Assembly: GCA_900660155.1 (NCBI GenBank)
Contig: CABFPE010000201.1
Coordinates: 34,092-98,091 of the forward strand
Direction of reading: 5' to 3'
Length of the DNA: 64,000 bases
DNA from: Hofstenia miamia
Taxonomy: Eukaryota > Xenacoelomorpha > Acoela > Hofsteniidae
A program made the translations under genes and the position numbers. The notes beneath the pieces were generated by a model. It did not search any database. It was not told the origin of the DNA and saw only the letters and a program-made list of their open reading frames with translations. Positions 1-11,300 of the stretch are shown here, one piece after another. The first letter of the stretch is position 1, and the number at the start of each line of letters is the position of its first letter.

Positions 1-455
1 ACATTTGTGATCGCATATTTGTCGTGCATATTGTTTCGGATACTTTGAATCGTACTGATAAGTTCATCTAGAATTTCACTCTCTGGGTATTCAGCATTAG
101 GGGGATGATATACAACTACAAAGATGACGACGGATTTACTTTGGCTCACTACGAAGCATTGATACTCTTTTCTAGATTCCATACTCGATTCTTTAACTAA
201 TTTCACGTTGATATCTTTCTTGAAATAAGTGATAATACCACCTCCCCGTTTATATATCCTGTCACGTCTGAATGAAACATACCCATTAATATCAAAAAAA
301 CTGGTTGGATTTTTCTCAGTTAGCCAAGACTCAGTAATTGCAATCACATCCGGTTTCTGAGAAATAGCTTCGCAACGTAAACTGTCAATACAATTTGGTT
401 TAGCAATAGAACGTACATTTAGCGCAAGATACTTGAGGTGAGTATTTTGCTCTAG
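1..455 (-). CDS. LINE ORF2, endonuclease part, cut by window edge
   Basis: This is the start of the second ORF of a non-LTR retrotransposon, read on the minus strand and running off the window at base 1. The translation has the hallmarks of the APE-type endonuclease of CR1/L2/Jockey-group LINEs: an LNVRSI start block, then ITESWL with the catalytic Glu, then FRRDR followed by RGGG, then VVYHPPNA. It should nick target DNA to prime reverse transcription. The frame stays open across all 455 bases. It is in the same frame as ORF1, separated from it only by the TGA at 456-458. The first in-frame ATG is at 180-182, about 91 codons in and past the catalytic Glu, so a normal AUG start would lose the front of the enzyme. 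The reverse transcriptase lies outside the window. Confidence 0.85.
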
Positions 456-1256
456 TCAGTATGTGACTGGGATATCGTTTTTCAGGAGTGTTAAATTCCG
501 CACCTTCAGTTCCTCCCGCGGGGTACCGTCCTTAATAAGCTCATATCGTTTGGCCAACAATGCTTTTTTCTGCTTCCTTTCTTTCTCATTTAACGATCTT
601 GAAATGTAGATCTGTTTCTCATAGTCTTTAAGTTTGGCCGCATTTGCTAAAATTTTGCGAACTGTCCATTGATCATTAAACCTCACGATGAGGGTCCTTG
701 GTCGTTTTGATTTTGCATTGAATTTTCCCAAACGATACATATCGGTTTTCTGGGCTTCCTCTCCGATGTGCTGCAAAATATTATCAACTTCTGTCGCCTC
801 ATGTTTTATCCTTCCGGCGAGGTCTTTCAAATCACTCTCTGGAATGCCATCGATGCGAATTTCTCGATCTATGTTTTCGTAGTTCTCGGTTGCTGTTATT
901 TCGGCTCTTGCATAGGATTTGTCAGGTTCTCCACGGGGCGGATATTGAGGGTTGGTAAAGCAACTCTTCACCTTGTCAAACACTGTGTTAGCGATTTCTT
1001 CCTTAACAACACTAAAATCCAGACCCGCTACTATCTTCTTTTTCTGTTGTTTCTGACAATTGTTGCAGATAAAATAAATCCATGGGGAGTTTGAAATGAG
1101 GGCGATTAACTCATCTGAGATTGATGCGCATTGAGCATGTGTCCAGTTGTTGCATCGGTCGCACTGAGCCCAGTTACCCGCATCGTCAGCATCAAATTTA
1201 TCGCAGGCCGTGCAGTGGGCGTCGGTGGCCTTCGTCGAATTGTTTCGTCTCGGCAT
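456..1256 (-). CDS. LINE ORF1 protein with N-terminal PHD-like zinc finger
   Basis: This intact 266-residue ORF belongs to the same LINE as the endonuclease that follows it. Residues about 15-70 form a PHD-like zinc finger: CTAC, CDRC, a WTHAQC block and a closing CNNC. A lysine-rich stretch follows, and residues about 130-250 resemble the nucleic-acid-binding ORF1 core seen in CR1-group elements (IDREIRIDGIPES, then LIVRFNDQW, then ISRSLNEKERKQKK). Such proteins bind the element's RNA and chaperone it. The ATG at 1256 is the first in frame and lies 14 nt downstream of a short motif shared with another LINE here. The ORF ends in TGA followed by CTAG, a known leaky stop context. The intact frame suggests a fairly young insertion. 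Confidence 0.8.
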   Translation of the reverse strand: MPRRNNSTKATDAHCTACDKFDADDAGNWAQCDRCNNWTHAQCASISDELIALISNSPWIYFICNNCQKQQKKKIVAGLDFSVVKEEIANTVFDKVKSCFTNPQYPPRGEPDKSYARAEITATENYENIDREIRIDGIPESDLKDLAGRIKHEATEVDNILQHIGEEAQKTDMYRLGKFNAKSKRPRTLIVRFNDQWTVRKILANAAKLKDYEKQIYISRSLNEKERKQKKALLAKRYELIKDGTPREELKVRNLTLLKNDIPVTY

Positions 1257-1269
1257 TCAGTGATCTGAA

Positions 1270-1300
1270 TCTAATTAATCTGTGTAATAAACAGGCAAAT
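1270..1300 (-). promoter_or_regulatory. 31-nt 5' motif of the LINE, shared with 7664-7694
   Basis: This stretch lies directly upstream of the ORF1 start on the minus strand. It matches 7664-7694 at 28 of 31 positions; that copy sits directly upstream of the first ORF of the other LINE. The position just ahead of the first ORF in both suggests a conserved 5' end, perhaps an internal promoter or initiator. The function is inferred. Confidence 0.4.
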
Positions 1301-1604
1301 ATATTGTGCATTCGCATTTAGTAGCAACATCACCTAAAGCAGTCAGTATTCAGTAGCGAAGCCATTGATTTTTCACACAAAGAAAACACATGCAAGCAAT
1401 TAGAAGTGTAGTTTGATAATAAATAATCAAATTTGTCGCGTTTTGTCACATTCTTTCTTGCTGTTTATGACATGGCTGTTCGTGTTTACTATGCAGCTGT
1501 GGCAATTCCTCATTTACTTTACGCAACTCAGAGCTACGGAATTTTTGCATTGTTGCTTGAAAGCGCTTAACATTGCCCTTGGTGAAAACACCAAAATTGT
1601 TAGA

Positions 1605-2499
1605 ATGGGAAGACGATCTGATCTCACTGATGCAGACAAGATTTTGATTGTCAAAAGTTTTGATGAAGGCAACTCTACGCTGCAGATAAACAAAGATTTG
1701 GGCAGGGACCATAGAATGATACGTGGTAAAAATTCACAGAAAAAAAACAAGATCTGATAAAGGGGTCATAAGACGAGTTAATCGATATGAAATTGCTAAA
1801 ATCAGGAAGGCTATTTCCGTATTCCGTTTGGTTCAAGCAACGAAATATTCTGCACATTTATCACATCCCATTGGAAAGACAACCCTATGCAAGATTGGAA
1901 GCGTCAGAGTTGCATCAAAAATTCCCCATCTTAATGATTCCCATAATGCAAAACGTATCAATTGTGCAACAACTTACCTTAAGAAAAATCTTAATAGTGT
2001 ACTGCTCACTGATGAGTGCAGAGCAACGTTAGTTGAAGCAGATGGTGCTTTATAAGGAGACAGCCTCCTTTCAAGAGAAACGTCAGCAAGGAGGTATGGG
2101 TTTATGTTCTGGGCAAATATTTTGGATGACACATTTGTGGGTTGAAGATGGAGTTCAAGTGAACTCAAAGGATTGACAAACAGCCATAGAGCGAAAGAAC
2201 AAAACTACTTGCCATCGCATGCCTCACACTACATCCATCAGTTTCTTTTTGAACGTCGCCAGCCAAAAATTGATTGGCCCCCAAGTTCCACTGGTCTTAA
2301 TTCGAAAGACAACCTTTGTTCACTAGTGAAAAGAAAGTTATACGAAAATGGAAAGCAGTATTGGTCGAAAGATTCACGCTGGCAAGGTATTAAAAAGTTA
2401 TGCAAGAACTTGGTAAGCAATCCATTAAGACAGACTGGTTCTATAAATAGCTGTCTGATTACTATACTACAAGCAAGAGGAAACTATATTCATCGCTGA
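1605..2499 (+). pseudogene. Tc1/mariner-family transposase fossil
   Basis: This is a decayed transposase gene of the Tc1/mariner superfamily. The ATG at 1605 opens an N-terminal helix-turn-helix block (LTDADKILIVKSFDEG, then LQINKDLGRD). After a frame change, the piece at 1750-2055 includes LLTDE, matching the second catalytic Asp region. A third piece from 2173 carries WPPSSTGLNSKDNLC, clearly related to the family's WPPQSPDLNPIENLW block, but with the catalytic acidic residue of that block replaced. Several frame changes and stops separate the pieces, so no active enzyme is made. I did not find terminal inverted repeats, so the element limits are uncertain. The intact element would have moved by cut and paste into TA sites. 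Confidence 0.75.
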
Positions 2500-3803
2500 T
2501 AGCTATTTGTATGAGTTGTGCAGCCAGATATCTGGAAAGGCGAAAATTTAGAACTTGCATAATAAATGTTAAAGCTTGAATTCTGTATACTCTGTAATTT
2601 CTGTTTTTTCACCGTTAAAATGAAAATAATCATTATTCTAACTTTAGTTACTGTTTCATTAGTGTTTAAATAAGTTTTCGTCGAATACGGTCTTTTTAAA
2701 AAATGTGTGTGAAAATACTAATTTGCATAATTCCGAATTCTGTGTAAATACTTTGCAATGTTTCAATTTGCTATTTACTTTAGAAGTGACAAGTGATCAA
2801 TACTTAGAGTTATAAATATTATAATTATATTGTACATTAGAAAGGTAAAGTCAACAAACTGTCCAGTATTTTCAGCATTAGCCTAAATATTGAATTCACT
2901 TATCTTGTTATTAATATTTCTGTAATAAACATGTTTCGTACATAAGTATATAATTAACGTTTTCGTTCGATTTCTAAATATTTTTCTATCACTTTTAAAG
3001 TTATTAGCAATTTGGATTATTAACTTACAAATAATTACAACATTCGTGCTTATTTATTACAGTTGCAATTTATAATTTCAATTTTTGTTATAAATTTTGA
3101 TTGTATTTGAATATCGAGCTGCAGTAAAGTAGGCTAGAATACGATAAACAGTTAATCGTGAAATCTCAAATAGATTATTGTACCGTAAATTTCATTGCCA
3201 CCAGTAAATTTCATAATATTTCATAATTTTAAAGAATAGCACATAGTTATGGGCTGAAAGCACGGTTTATTTGCATATTTGAGAAATTATTTCTCAAATT
3301 ATAGCTACAGATTGTTCAAATTTTGAATCATTTAAGATTATTATTTAGTATGATTTATGAGAAATATACTATTAAGTTCCTTAATATTTATGTTAAATGT
3401 TTTATTCCAACAATTGTCTCGTTATTTTATTAACATTGAATGTAATTTCAATGTCATGTATCCGGGAAGGACTCCTGTTCCCTTTTTACAGCTCTAATCA
3501 TACTTTTCTTTATGTGTACGGAGAGTAAAAACTTCTTTCTAAAGCAGTTTTCATAAGGAATACAGCTTTAAAAAACGTCTGTTTTTTTCTAAGCAGTTTT
3601 ATTCGTATTATTTATATGGATGGTAAAAACTGCAGTCTTTTTATAAAGTTTTAATCTTACTTTTCATTAATTGTATGGAAGGAAAATACTCCTGTTCATT
3701 TTAAATTAAGCCTGGTGAAAGGCCTTGCAGGTTATTATGTTGCGGAAAATTCATACTATCGCAGAAAATCATAGCGGAAATTATCTAATGTGCTCATCTT
3801 GGA
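2500..3803. other. AT-rich spacer, no gene seen
   Basis: No ORF, repeat unit or motif that I recognise is present. The stretch is AT-rich with scattered short homopolymers. A loose trio of similar phrases about 'actcctgttc' and 'tttttat' near 3470-3700 hints at an old, decayed tandem repeat, but I cannot define a unit. Confidence 0.5.
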
Positions 3804-5073
3804 TTGGATAATTCTGTCAAATCTAGAAAGAGATTTTTAACGTTTTTCTTTTTACATAACTCAATTTCGGATGAAATTCCTGAAAATGAACTGCCTGATG
3901 TTGAAATAGAAACTTCAAAATCAATAGTTCCAATTACTGACGGAATGGATTCGTTTATATTAACTTGGGATGACTATTGCGAAATATTCCCATTATGTTT
4001 AAAAGCTTTATGGGCGAAATCCGGCTAGGGTAATATTTTCGCCAAAAAAAATTTTAAAGTAAAAATAATTCTTGCACTACTATTTACTTATAATGCGGTT
4101 TTAAAAAATTTCAATCAATTCTGGTATAGTCGAGCAGTTTGCTTGTTCAAAAACTACTTATTTGAAGTTGACTGCACTTCAACTTCTTGTCAGGTTGTTT
4201 TAGCCTAAATAACATTTTCTGGTGGTCCTCCTTACATTATGGAGGCTATGTTTTCTCAAAAAGATGTCAGGAAACGGTAGTAAGGTTGCTGAACATGTAT
4301 ACGATAAGATTGCTCCATCCTAATATTTGCGCAGTTCAAAATAATGTCAAAATATATAAAATGGTTATATCAGAAATGAATAGATCAAGAAAAACTATAT
4401 TCTGGTCCATTAATTGACCTAGAAAGACAGGCAAAATCAAATTTAGAGATATTTCAACATTCTATTGTGTCAGGATTTGTGCAATGTATCTCTCAATTTG
4501 TTTGTCATTCATATTATGTTGGCCAATTGCCGCTTTTATTAGAAATGACAAAGCAAAGTTCTACATCTTGATGTTATTGATAGTGGCTTGCGATAGTCAC
4601 AACATGGCAACCATTACAAATACCTCACTTGTTACCAATCTTAAAAAATGGGAGCTGTGAAATTGTAATGAATTGTAATGTTGTAGATTTCAGTCGGACA
4701 TTATTGAGTCCTGTTTCTCTTAGATCAAATGGGATAGATATTTGGCATTAAAATTGTGAAAGTTATTGATGGAGTTATAACTCTCACACGTCGCTCAGCA
4801 CATAATTTACATAGATTTTCAACTGTGTTGAGAGATCTACCCTGTAAGAAAGATACAGCACCATTTGCAAAGTATTGTTGGAGTAAACTCCTCTATATCA
4901 TAAATTTTGACAATGTTGTGGAATTTTGGAAAGACTTGTGTAAAATATTTCTATCGCATTGTTATTCTGAAGAAAATATATTGTCTTTTGAAAAAGTAAA
5001 AAACGTTATTGATTTTTCATTAAGAGTTTTAGTAAAATTTATTCCGAATTTGAATGCTGCTGATATGTCCTAA
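3804..5073 (+). pseudogene. Decayed ORF cluster of unknown origin
   Basis: Three short open stretches lie on one strand: 3804-4028 (74 codons, acidic, ending LTWDDYCEIFPLCLKALW), 4187-4417 and 4756-5073 (105 codons, including NVVEFWKDLCKIFLSHCY). The sequence between them also reads as protein-like when frames are changed. This suggests one old coding region of about 1.2 kb that has decayed, rather than chance ORFs. I do not recognise a family and propose no function. It lies between a mariner fossil and a LINE, so a transposon origin is plausible but unproven. Confidence 0.3.
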
Positions 5074-6036
5074 GATTGTTGATGTACTGTTGAGGCCAGG
5101 ACACATGTCCTGACCAATTTACATTTGCAAGCAATTAGAACTCCAAATGAGTACGATGAAAAGCAAAATTCACATGGAAAGGCAGATCAGACGAGGGAGA
5201 TACATAAAAGGAAATACCACAAGTCTTGGTTGGGCTAAAATCAATCTACCACAGTTGAAAATCACAGCGTCATCAAAATTCAGTAGACAGCTGGAATTAA
5301 GGACAGCAAACACAGAGCCTTGAGGAGCACCAGGCAGTAGACAAGGACAGAAGAAGAAATAGACGAGTTGATTTTGACACACTGGTTATGATTGGACAGG
5401 TAAGACTGTAAAAGTTCGATGAAATCAGCATCAAAGTCAATTATATTTAATTTTTCAAGTAGAGTAGAATGAGGGAGCCAATCAAAAGTTTTAAAAATGT
5501 CAAGAAATATAATGCAACCAGTATCATGATCAGAGTGGAAATAGCAGTTTTCAATTAGAGTGAGTAAGTTAGTGATGGTAGAATGGCCCAGAAGGTTATC
5601 ATGCTAAGAAGATGAGATGAGGTGACGCATTTAGGGAACACAGCGAAAGACAAGGCATTCAAAGATGCTTGACAGCCGAGAAATAATAGCTATTGGACGA
5701 TAAGAAGTGGCTGACTGGATTTTAACTTTGGAGAGATCCAAGATGTTTTCCAGCAAGGCGGAAAACGCTTAGAGGAGCAAATATAGGAGAAGCGATGCTT
5801 TAAATGGATGAAAAAAGTTGAGGAGGTTTCGTGAATTACAAAGGATAGAACGCCATCAGGATAGCAAGGGCCAGACAACTTGCAGGACTAAAGCATGCGG
5901 AAAATGTCATGAGCATTGAAGACGATATCAAATAAGAGAAACAGTATGGAGGTGGTTAGTGGGTCAGGGTAGAGATTCGAAGCAATATAGGCATTGAAGA
6001 GATTAGCTTTCTCCAGATCTCAAAAAAGGTTCCTTT

Positions 6037-6999
6037 TCAAGCTGGGGAGGTCAGGTTTGGAATTAAAGGAACGCAAGAAAGAATAAGAGTCTTGAAGAGA
6101 TCCAGATGAGAAGCTGGACAGCAGAAAAATTTTTTTAAGTTCCATGAAGTTGATGCGTCTTCTGTTAGAGAAGAGAGTTTCGCAGAATTGGTATGACCAG
6201 AAATAGAAAAGGAGAAAAACACGCTTTTCCAACGATGAGGAACAAAGAATGTAATAACTTGGTGAAGGATGGTGTGCCAGACATCAGCAGAGAAAGACTC
6301 ATTAAAAATGGGGAATGATGAAGAGAGGGCAGCATTTAGAGATGCAAAGTCACTGCTAGATTGTGCATATTGAGGAGCAGCTGGGGTAATAAAATTGGCA
6401 GGCAGGTTGAAGCGAACAAATGAGTGATCAGAGAGTTTAACAGGAACAGAGACCACAGAAGTGTCAAAAATGTTATCAGTGTGAGAGCACAAAACCAACT
6501 CAAGGAGGGAGGAGCAGAAATTAGGAGAAAATACAAGTTGTTCAAGAGAGTAGGAAGCAAAAAGTTCCAAGACAGTGGACTCAGGCGTCATTAGAGTCAA
6601 GTGCATTCCAGCAACCACTAGGAAGTCACCACAGATGAGGAGATGATGAGGAGGAGTGGAAAATCCAAGTTGACGAGAGAGTGATAGACTGATCATGAAA
6701 GTGCTCAAGCATTGATGACAAATCAGCAAGGGGAATACGAAAAGAAGGGTTGTAAACACCGAGCATAGAAATAATGTGATCATTGAGAACAAAAGCACAG
6801 CCACAACAGAAATCAAAGGAGGAAGAATCACAGGAGAGGGGTGGATGCCAAGGTTAGGGTGACGTGAGGCAATGAGAACGCCACCATTAGAATGATTCAT
6901 ACGGGAGAGAACTTTAATTGTGGAGTTAAGAAAAACAACACTGTTAGCAATAGAAGAATCAAGCCAGGTAATGATAATGAAGTCAACAGAAGACTGCAA
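6037..6999 (-). pseudogene. LINE endonuclease domain (APE/EEP fold)
   Basis: This 320-codon open stretch is the endonuclease of the LINE. Around residues 35-50 is MNHSNGGVLIASRH, the strand following the catalytic Glu region. Near residues 120-130 is LLICGDFLVV, where the usual Asn of GDFN is Leu. LSDHSFVRF near residue 190 is the conserved SDH catalytic motif. The C-terminal third links towards the reverse transcriptase, which continues at lower coordinates in other frames. The front of the domain (the block with the catalytic Glu) is not in this frame. The altered GDF residue and the broken downstream frames argue against activity. Confidence 0.7.
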
Positions 7000-7361
7000 G
7001 AAGTTGTAAAAACGGAGGCGGCGGTTTAATGTGACAAGACTGTGAGCATTGGTTAGTAAAATGAGTAACCAGAGTTGTGATGAGGAGTTTAAGCTAGGAG
7101 GTGCAGATAGTCAACCACAACAAGAAACATCACGATGGTGGGGATGAAGGCCAAAAGATTTGCGTTCAGCATCAGAGAGGCAATAGTATCGGATCAAGAG
7201 GCCATCTGATCACACTTCAGGATCCATGAGATCACGATGATTACACGATGAGGATGAGGAAGAGAATTAATTCTGACCGCAAGGAGTTGACAGGAAAAAC
7301 TAGTAATATAGATGTGATGAAAGCTATGATTTCGATGAGTAGGTGGTGAAGCAGACTGTTC

Positions 7362-7640
7362 TTAGGTAGGCGGCAGCACATGCGAGGTAGCAACAGCAGG
7401 AGAACGTGGTGGCAGGATGATTGTAATGATTAGGATGGTACGTGAGGTGGAAGCACTGTAGGAGAACATTTGAGATTGCATTGTCGAGACATTGGAGGTG
7501 AGTTTAGCCAGGGAGACTGGTGCGAACTTGACAAGAAGGAGACAGCTTGGTGAACAAGAGAGACTGACTTCTTTCGTTAATGCACCAACCACAGAAGCAA
7601 ATTGGGTATCAGTAAAATTCTGAAGGTCTGCAAAAGACAC
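7362..7640 (-). pseudogene. First ORF of the LINE at 5160-7694 (remnant)
   Basis: This 92-codon ORF begins 24 nt downstream of the shared 5' motif, so it occupies the place of ORF1. It reads MSFADLQNFTDTQFASVV and onward, is rich in Ser, Thr and Pro and has no zinc finger, unlike the PHD ORF1 at 456-1256. It is probably a shortened ORF1, or the front of one cut off by a frame change. The family is not recognised. Confidence 0.4.
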
Positions 7641-7663
7641 ACTAGCAGTAGGTATGACTAAAG

Positions 7664-7694
7664 TCTAATTAAACTGTATAATAAACAGACAAAT
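7664..7694 (-). promoter_or_regulatory. 31-nt 5' motif of the LINE, second copy
   Basis: This is the partner of 1270-1300, with 28 of 31 positions identical. It sits directly upstream of the first ORF of the LINE at 5160-7694. It is the only clear homology I could see between the two LINE 5' ends. Confidence 0.4.
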
Positions 7695-8359
7695 GATACT
7701 AAAACAATCAAATAGTGTTTACAAAACTGCGAATCGTCAATTACATGAACATGGGTTTAAGTCAGTCAGAGCCAAGTCTAAACCTGGGTCTACTCAAGCC
7801 ATACACAGAAATTGCCCCATTTGGTAAGATAACGTTCGCAATGGACAGCTGATGCTTGGGTTAAAGTCATTTTCTCAATTGAGTCAACCTACTCATACAA
7901 TATTGAATCTACTTCATGAGCATTGACAAATCAAAAATATGCCAATGCCAGCTAGACAAACTAACACATGAAGCAAAGGTAGTGATTTAGGCCTCAAATT
8001 GTACACAAACAGTGGGCAATATGCACATTTTTTAAGACACCATGCCTTTATTTCAGTAAAGAATGATTCCACAAGCAGAAAAATGGTACCCTTTTACTAT
8101 GTATACACCATATTTGTATGATTTTTTAAATAGATTATTTGCTTGTATCCACTTAAAGTTTTTAGCTATCAATGTTCATATATGTGAAAATCACATTAAA
8201 TTATGTTTAAAATTTTTTATGACTATTAATTAGTCTCCGACTGCATGTACATGTATAAATATATAATAATGTATAAATATAGTCTAATCAAGTTGTCATG
8301 CCATCTAGTGTTGATATGTAACCAAAATGATTTGATTTAGTAAATGTTTTTTCTTATTC
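7695..8359. other. Region upstream of TMCO4 coding start
   Basis: No ORF is present. Two TATAAAT-like stretches occur at about 8255-8280, roughly 80-105 nt ahead of the first recognised ATG. They could be part of a promoter, but in sequence this AT-rich such matches are expected by chance. A 5' untranslated exon may lie here or further upstream; I cannot place it. Confidence 0.3.
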
Positions 8360-11300
8360 ATGTCAGATGAATTACACGTGGAAAAGCTAAATATAAAAGA
8401 TAAAAGTAAGCTGGAAAATGAAAAACCCATTGACCTTCCAAATAGCCTCAATCTGTTTGCCTTTGATATCACACAGTTGAGCAATTCATGTCGATTTTCT
8501 TATGGAACGCTTGTGGCAACATTGTTTTCTTTGCGATTTTCTGACGAACGTCATCGGTAAGTACAATATGCAGTTAGTGTAGTAAATGCAGCTTCTAAAT
8601 ATGACGAAGCTTAAATGTATTTTTGCGGCGTAATCAACTTTATTGCTGATTGTTATACCATTATGAGAATGGGATTACTTTTGCAATATATTTTCTAGTC
8701 TTCTAAAAATTTAAGAGATATGAACCAGATTTTACAAATTTTATGATTATTTACAAAGTTGGATACAACACAATGTATCAATCGCAAAATGATAAGAATA
8801 GCTGTATGAGGATGATTTTGAGGCTCTTACCTAGATAAGGGTGTTACCGTTTCATTACATAACTTAGTAATTTTTTGAAAAAAATATATCTAAACATGAA
8901 CGCCTATTAGTAATTTACCAAATTCAAGTCTGAGTTATGTTGTCTTGTTTGAATCAATTGATTTCTTTAATTTTATTAACAATGAAACTGATGGCCAGAT
9001 CATGTTGTGTCTTAGAGAGATACGCATTATTTTTTGGTTTTCCGTAACTTTGAGTTAATTAATTAGATTTGTCAATCATGATCTCGAGACATAGAAAGAA
9101 ATGTCTGTGTATATCCATTCTTCTCAACCTTGTAATACATAAAGGATTCGGAAACTGAGTTATTTTCTCTACTCCTATCAATCACCTTATTATGTAATAC
9201 TTTGATTTTCTTAGTGTGTATCGCGAAGAACTTTTGAATCGTTTCGTTGAACGTCTGCTTTTACCTGAAAGCTCTTGTCATGCTCTTTATGTATACAGCT
9301 CGAAATACGATGCCGTCAACTGCCCAACGTTCATTGAAGACTATATTTCTGTGTTAAACCGAGAAGAAGTCTTAGCCAACAAGCCCATTCTTCTCCTCGC
9401 CAATTTTCTTCAAATATTATTGGAAAAGGGTAAGCTTTGTTTAGTTCTGTTTTTTCACTATTGAATTAATAATTTATTTTCAATATTATATTCTTACATG
9501 CAAATGTTGAGATTTTGTTCATTCAGTTGGCATGTTAATATTAGTTTCACAATTCTTGTACTTGATTACTTTTTAATTTCTTCATTTCCTTTATAGATTG
9601 TTAAAGGATTCCCAATTTCAATGTAGAATTTCATTAATTATTGATGAAACATCTGCTAGATTTAGCAATATCAGCGTCTGTAAATATGTAAATATATTCG
9701 TTATACAAAAAAATAGATTATGCAGAACGGAAGGTTTTCTTAACATGCAACATCTGTGTAGAACGTAAATTCCAGTTGCATTTCCAAAAATATTGTCATT
9801 TTTGTTTACCCTTAAACAGCCTGGCTTCCATTTCTTCCAAATGCTAGGGTGACGAGTTCCCAGTGTATACTGTACATAGAGATATATTATATATGTAACT
9901 ACGCATTCACACAAAGTATTATTGGAGCTGAAATATTCAACATGTGTTCTCCAAATTACACATCGATTATCCTGACGACATTTTCGCGATATTTGGATTA
10001 AAAAATCACGTTTTAGTTTTGATAAGTTTGAAATTGATTGATTTGTCAGAAGTGTATATACCAAGCACGTCATGAGGAATCAGTCATTTACATTGAATTT
10101 GATTTAACTTCAAAGCCATTCTAATTGCATTCATAAAATTGGTGGTATATTGCAAGGACAACATATTTAGTAGCATTTAATATGTATAAATTTAAGTGCT
10201 ATGTTTGCCTTTTCTGATTTTTTTTGTGATCAAATAATTTAACTAATATGAATTCCAATTGGTTTTAAATGTTCATAGTAAAGCCTAACGCTAGCGATAG
10301 TTTCTAATACATATGTTTAAAGATAGTTATGTTCACATATATAGCGCTCAAGCATGCACTTGTAAAAGATTGTAAATTTGATTTTAAGCATGTTAAATAT
10401 TTTCGGCTTTCATATCCCAAAATTACATATAAATTTGTATAAAAAACTGGTATTAAGCAATTTCTTCAAATCATATTTAAATAATACTACATGTAGTTTT
10501 AAACTGCTGGTTCTAGTATTATCTTTTCTAAATTAGCTTAATCTACCCAATGAGCTTTTTAGTTAATGGTAATATTATGCTTAAATTGAAAATATGAAAT
10601 GTACAATCCTTGAATTTCTTAAATTCATTAAAAAAATTCAATATTGTGTGTTTTAGTTAAATTGATCTAAAGTTTACTTTACAAATTGTAGTTTGGGTTA
10701 AATGCTTAGTTAATTCTTGTTTACATATGCATTGTTTATGAATGATCAATTAAATTACAGATTCAAACCGTTTTGGAGCGGTCGTAATGTTGTCGAAATG
10801 TTTTCCTGCCACCTACATTTGAAATGTAATTATAGCTGCCCACTTGGTAATGCATGCATATGTATATGTAATACATTATCATTATGTAGTAATTTAATGT
10901 ATTCCTAGCAAGTTTGCTAAATGAAATATTTATACACATGCACCTATTGTACACAATTTTAATATAATTTTTTTATTTATTGATAATAGAAAATATAAAT
11001 TAACTTATAATTGTATAGATGAATCCTTCAAAAAATTTCGCAAATATAGAAGAAAGTTTTAAAAAATAATTCTAGGTAAATAAAGTCTAAATACTGTGGA
11101 AATTGTGTTGAATAATATGAATGATATGTAAATATATCCTATTGAGTAATTTCATAAAAGCATTTAATAAAGATAGATATTTCGTAATATTTTTTTATGG
11201 CTATGGGATTATTGGTAGAAAAGCATAAAGACGATTTCTTAGGTATTTTGTCAATTCGTTCAATTTTATTAGAGTAGTATCCAATTTACCACACACCATT

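Larger units (their letters stand above)
5160..7694 (-). mobile_element. LINE, 3'-truncated copy of the same family as 53930-55025
   Basis: This non-LTR retrotransposon is read on the minus strand. From its 5' end it has a short leader (7664-7694), a first ORF (7362-7640), an endonuclease (6037-6999), then a decayed reverse transcriptase (about 5165-6030). RT landmarks are a SGPCYPDGV block, a FLDIFKTFDWLPHSTLLEKL block (about 5460-5510) and GAPQGSV with FDDAVIF (about 5265-5345). About 60 nt are missing between the last two blocks compared with the other copy. The copy stops near 5160 without a 3' tail, so its 3' end is truncated or deleted. The coding strand is strikingly C/T-rich against an A/T-rich background, which makes the element easy to delimit. 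It is broken by several frame changes and stops and cannot be active. Confidence 0.8.

Noticed and set aside
688-1094. Plus-strand ORFs over the left-edge LINE
   Set aside because: They are antisense shadows of the PHD ORF1, which has clear domain support.
2920-2945. Minus-strand GAAACATGTT resembling the 3' half of the hammerhead motif
   Set aside because: No CUGANGA core is found upstream on that strand.
9618-10073. 151-codon minus-strand ORF in TMCO4 intron 2
   Set aside because: It has no domain, an irregular composition and no neighbours supporting it; a long ORF by chance is possible in 64 kb.
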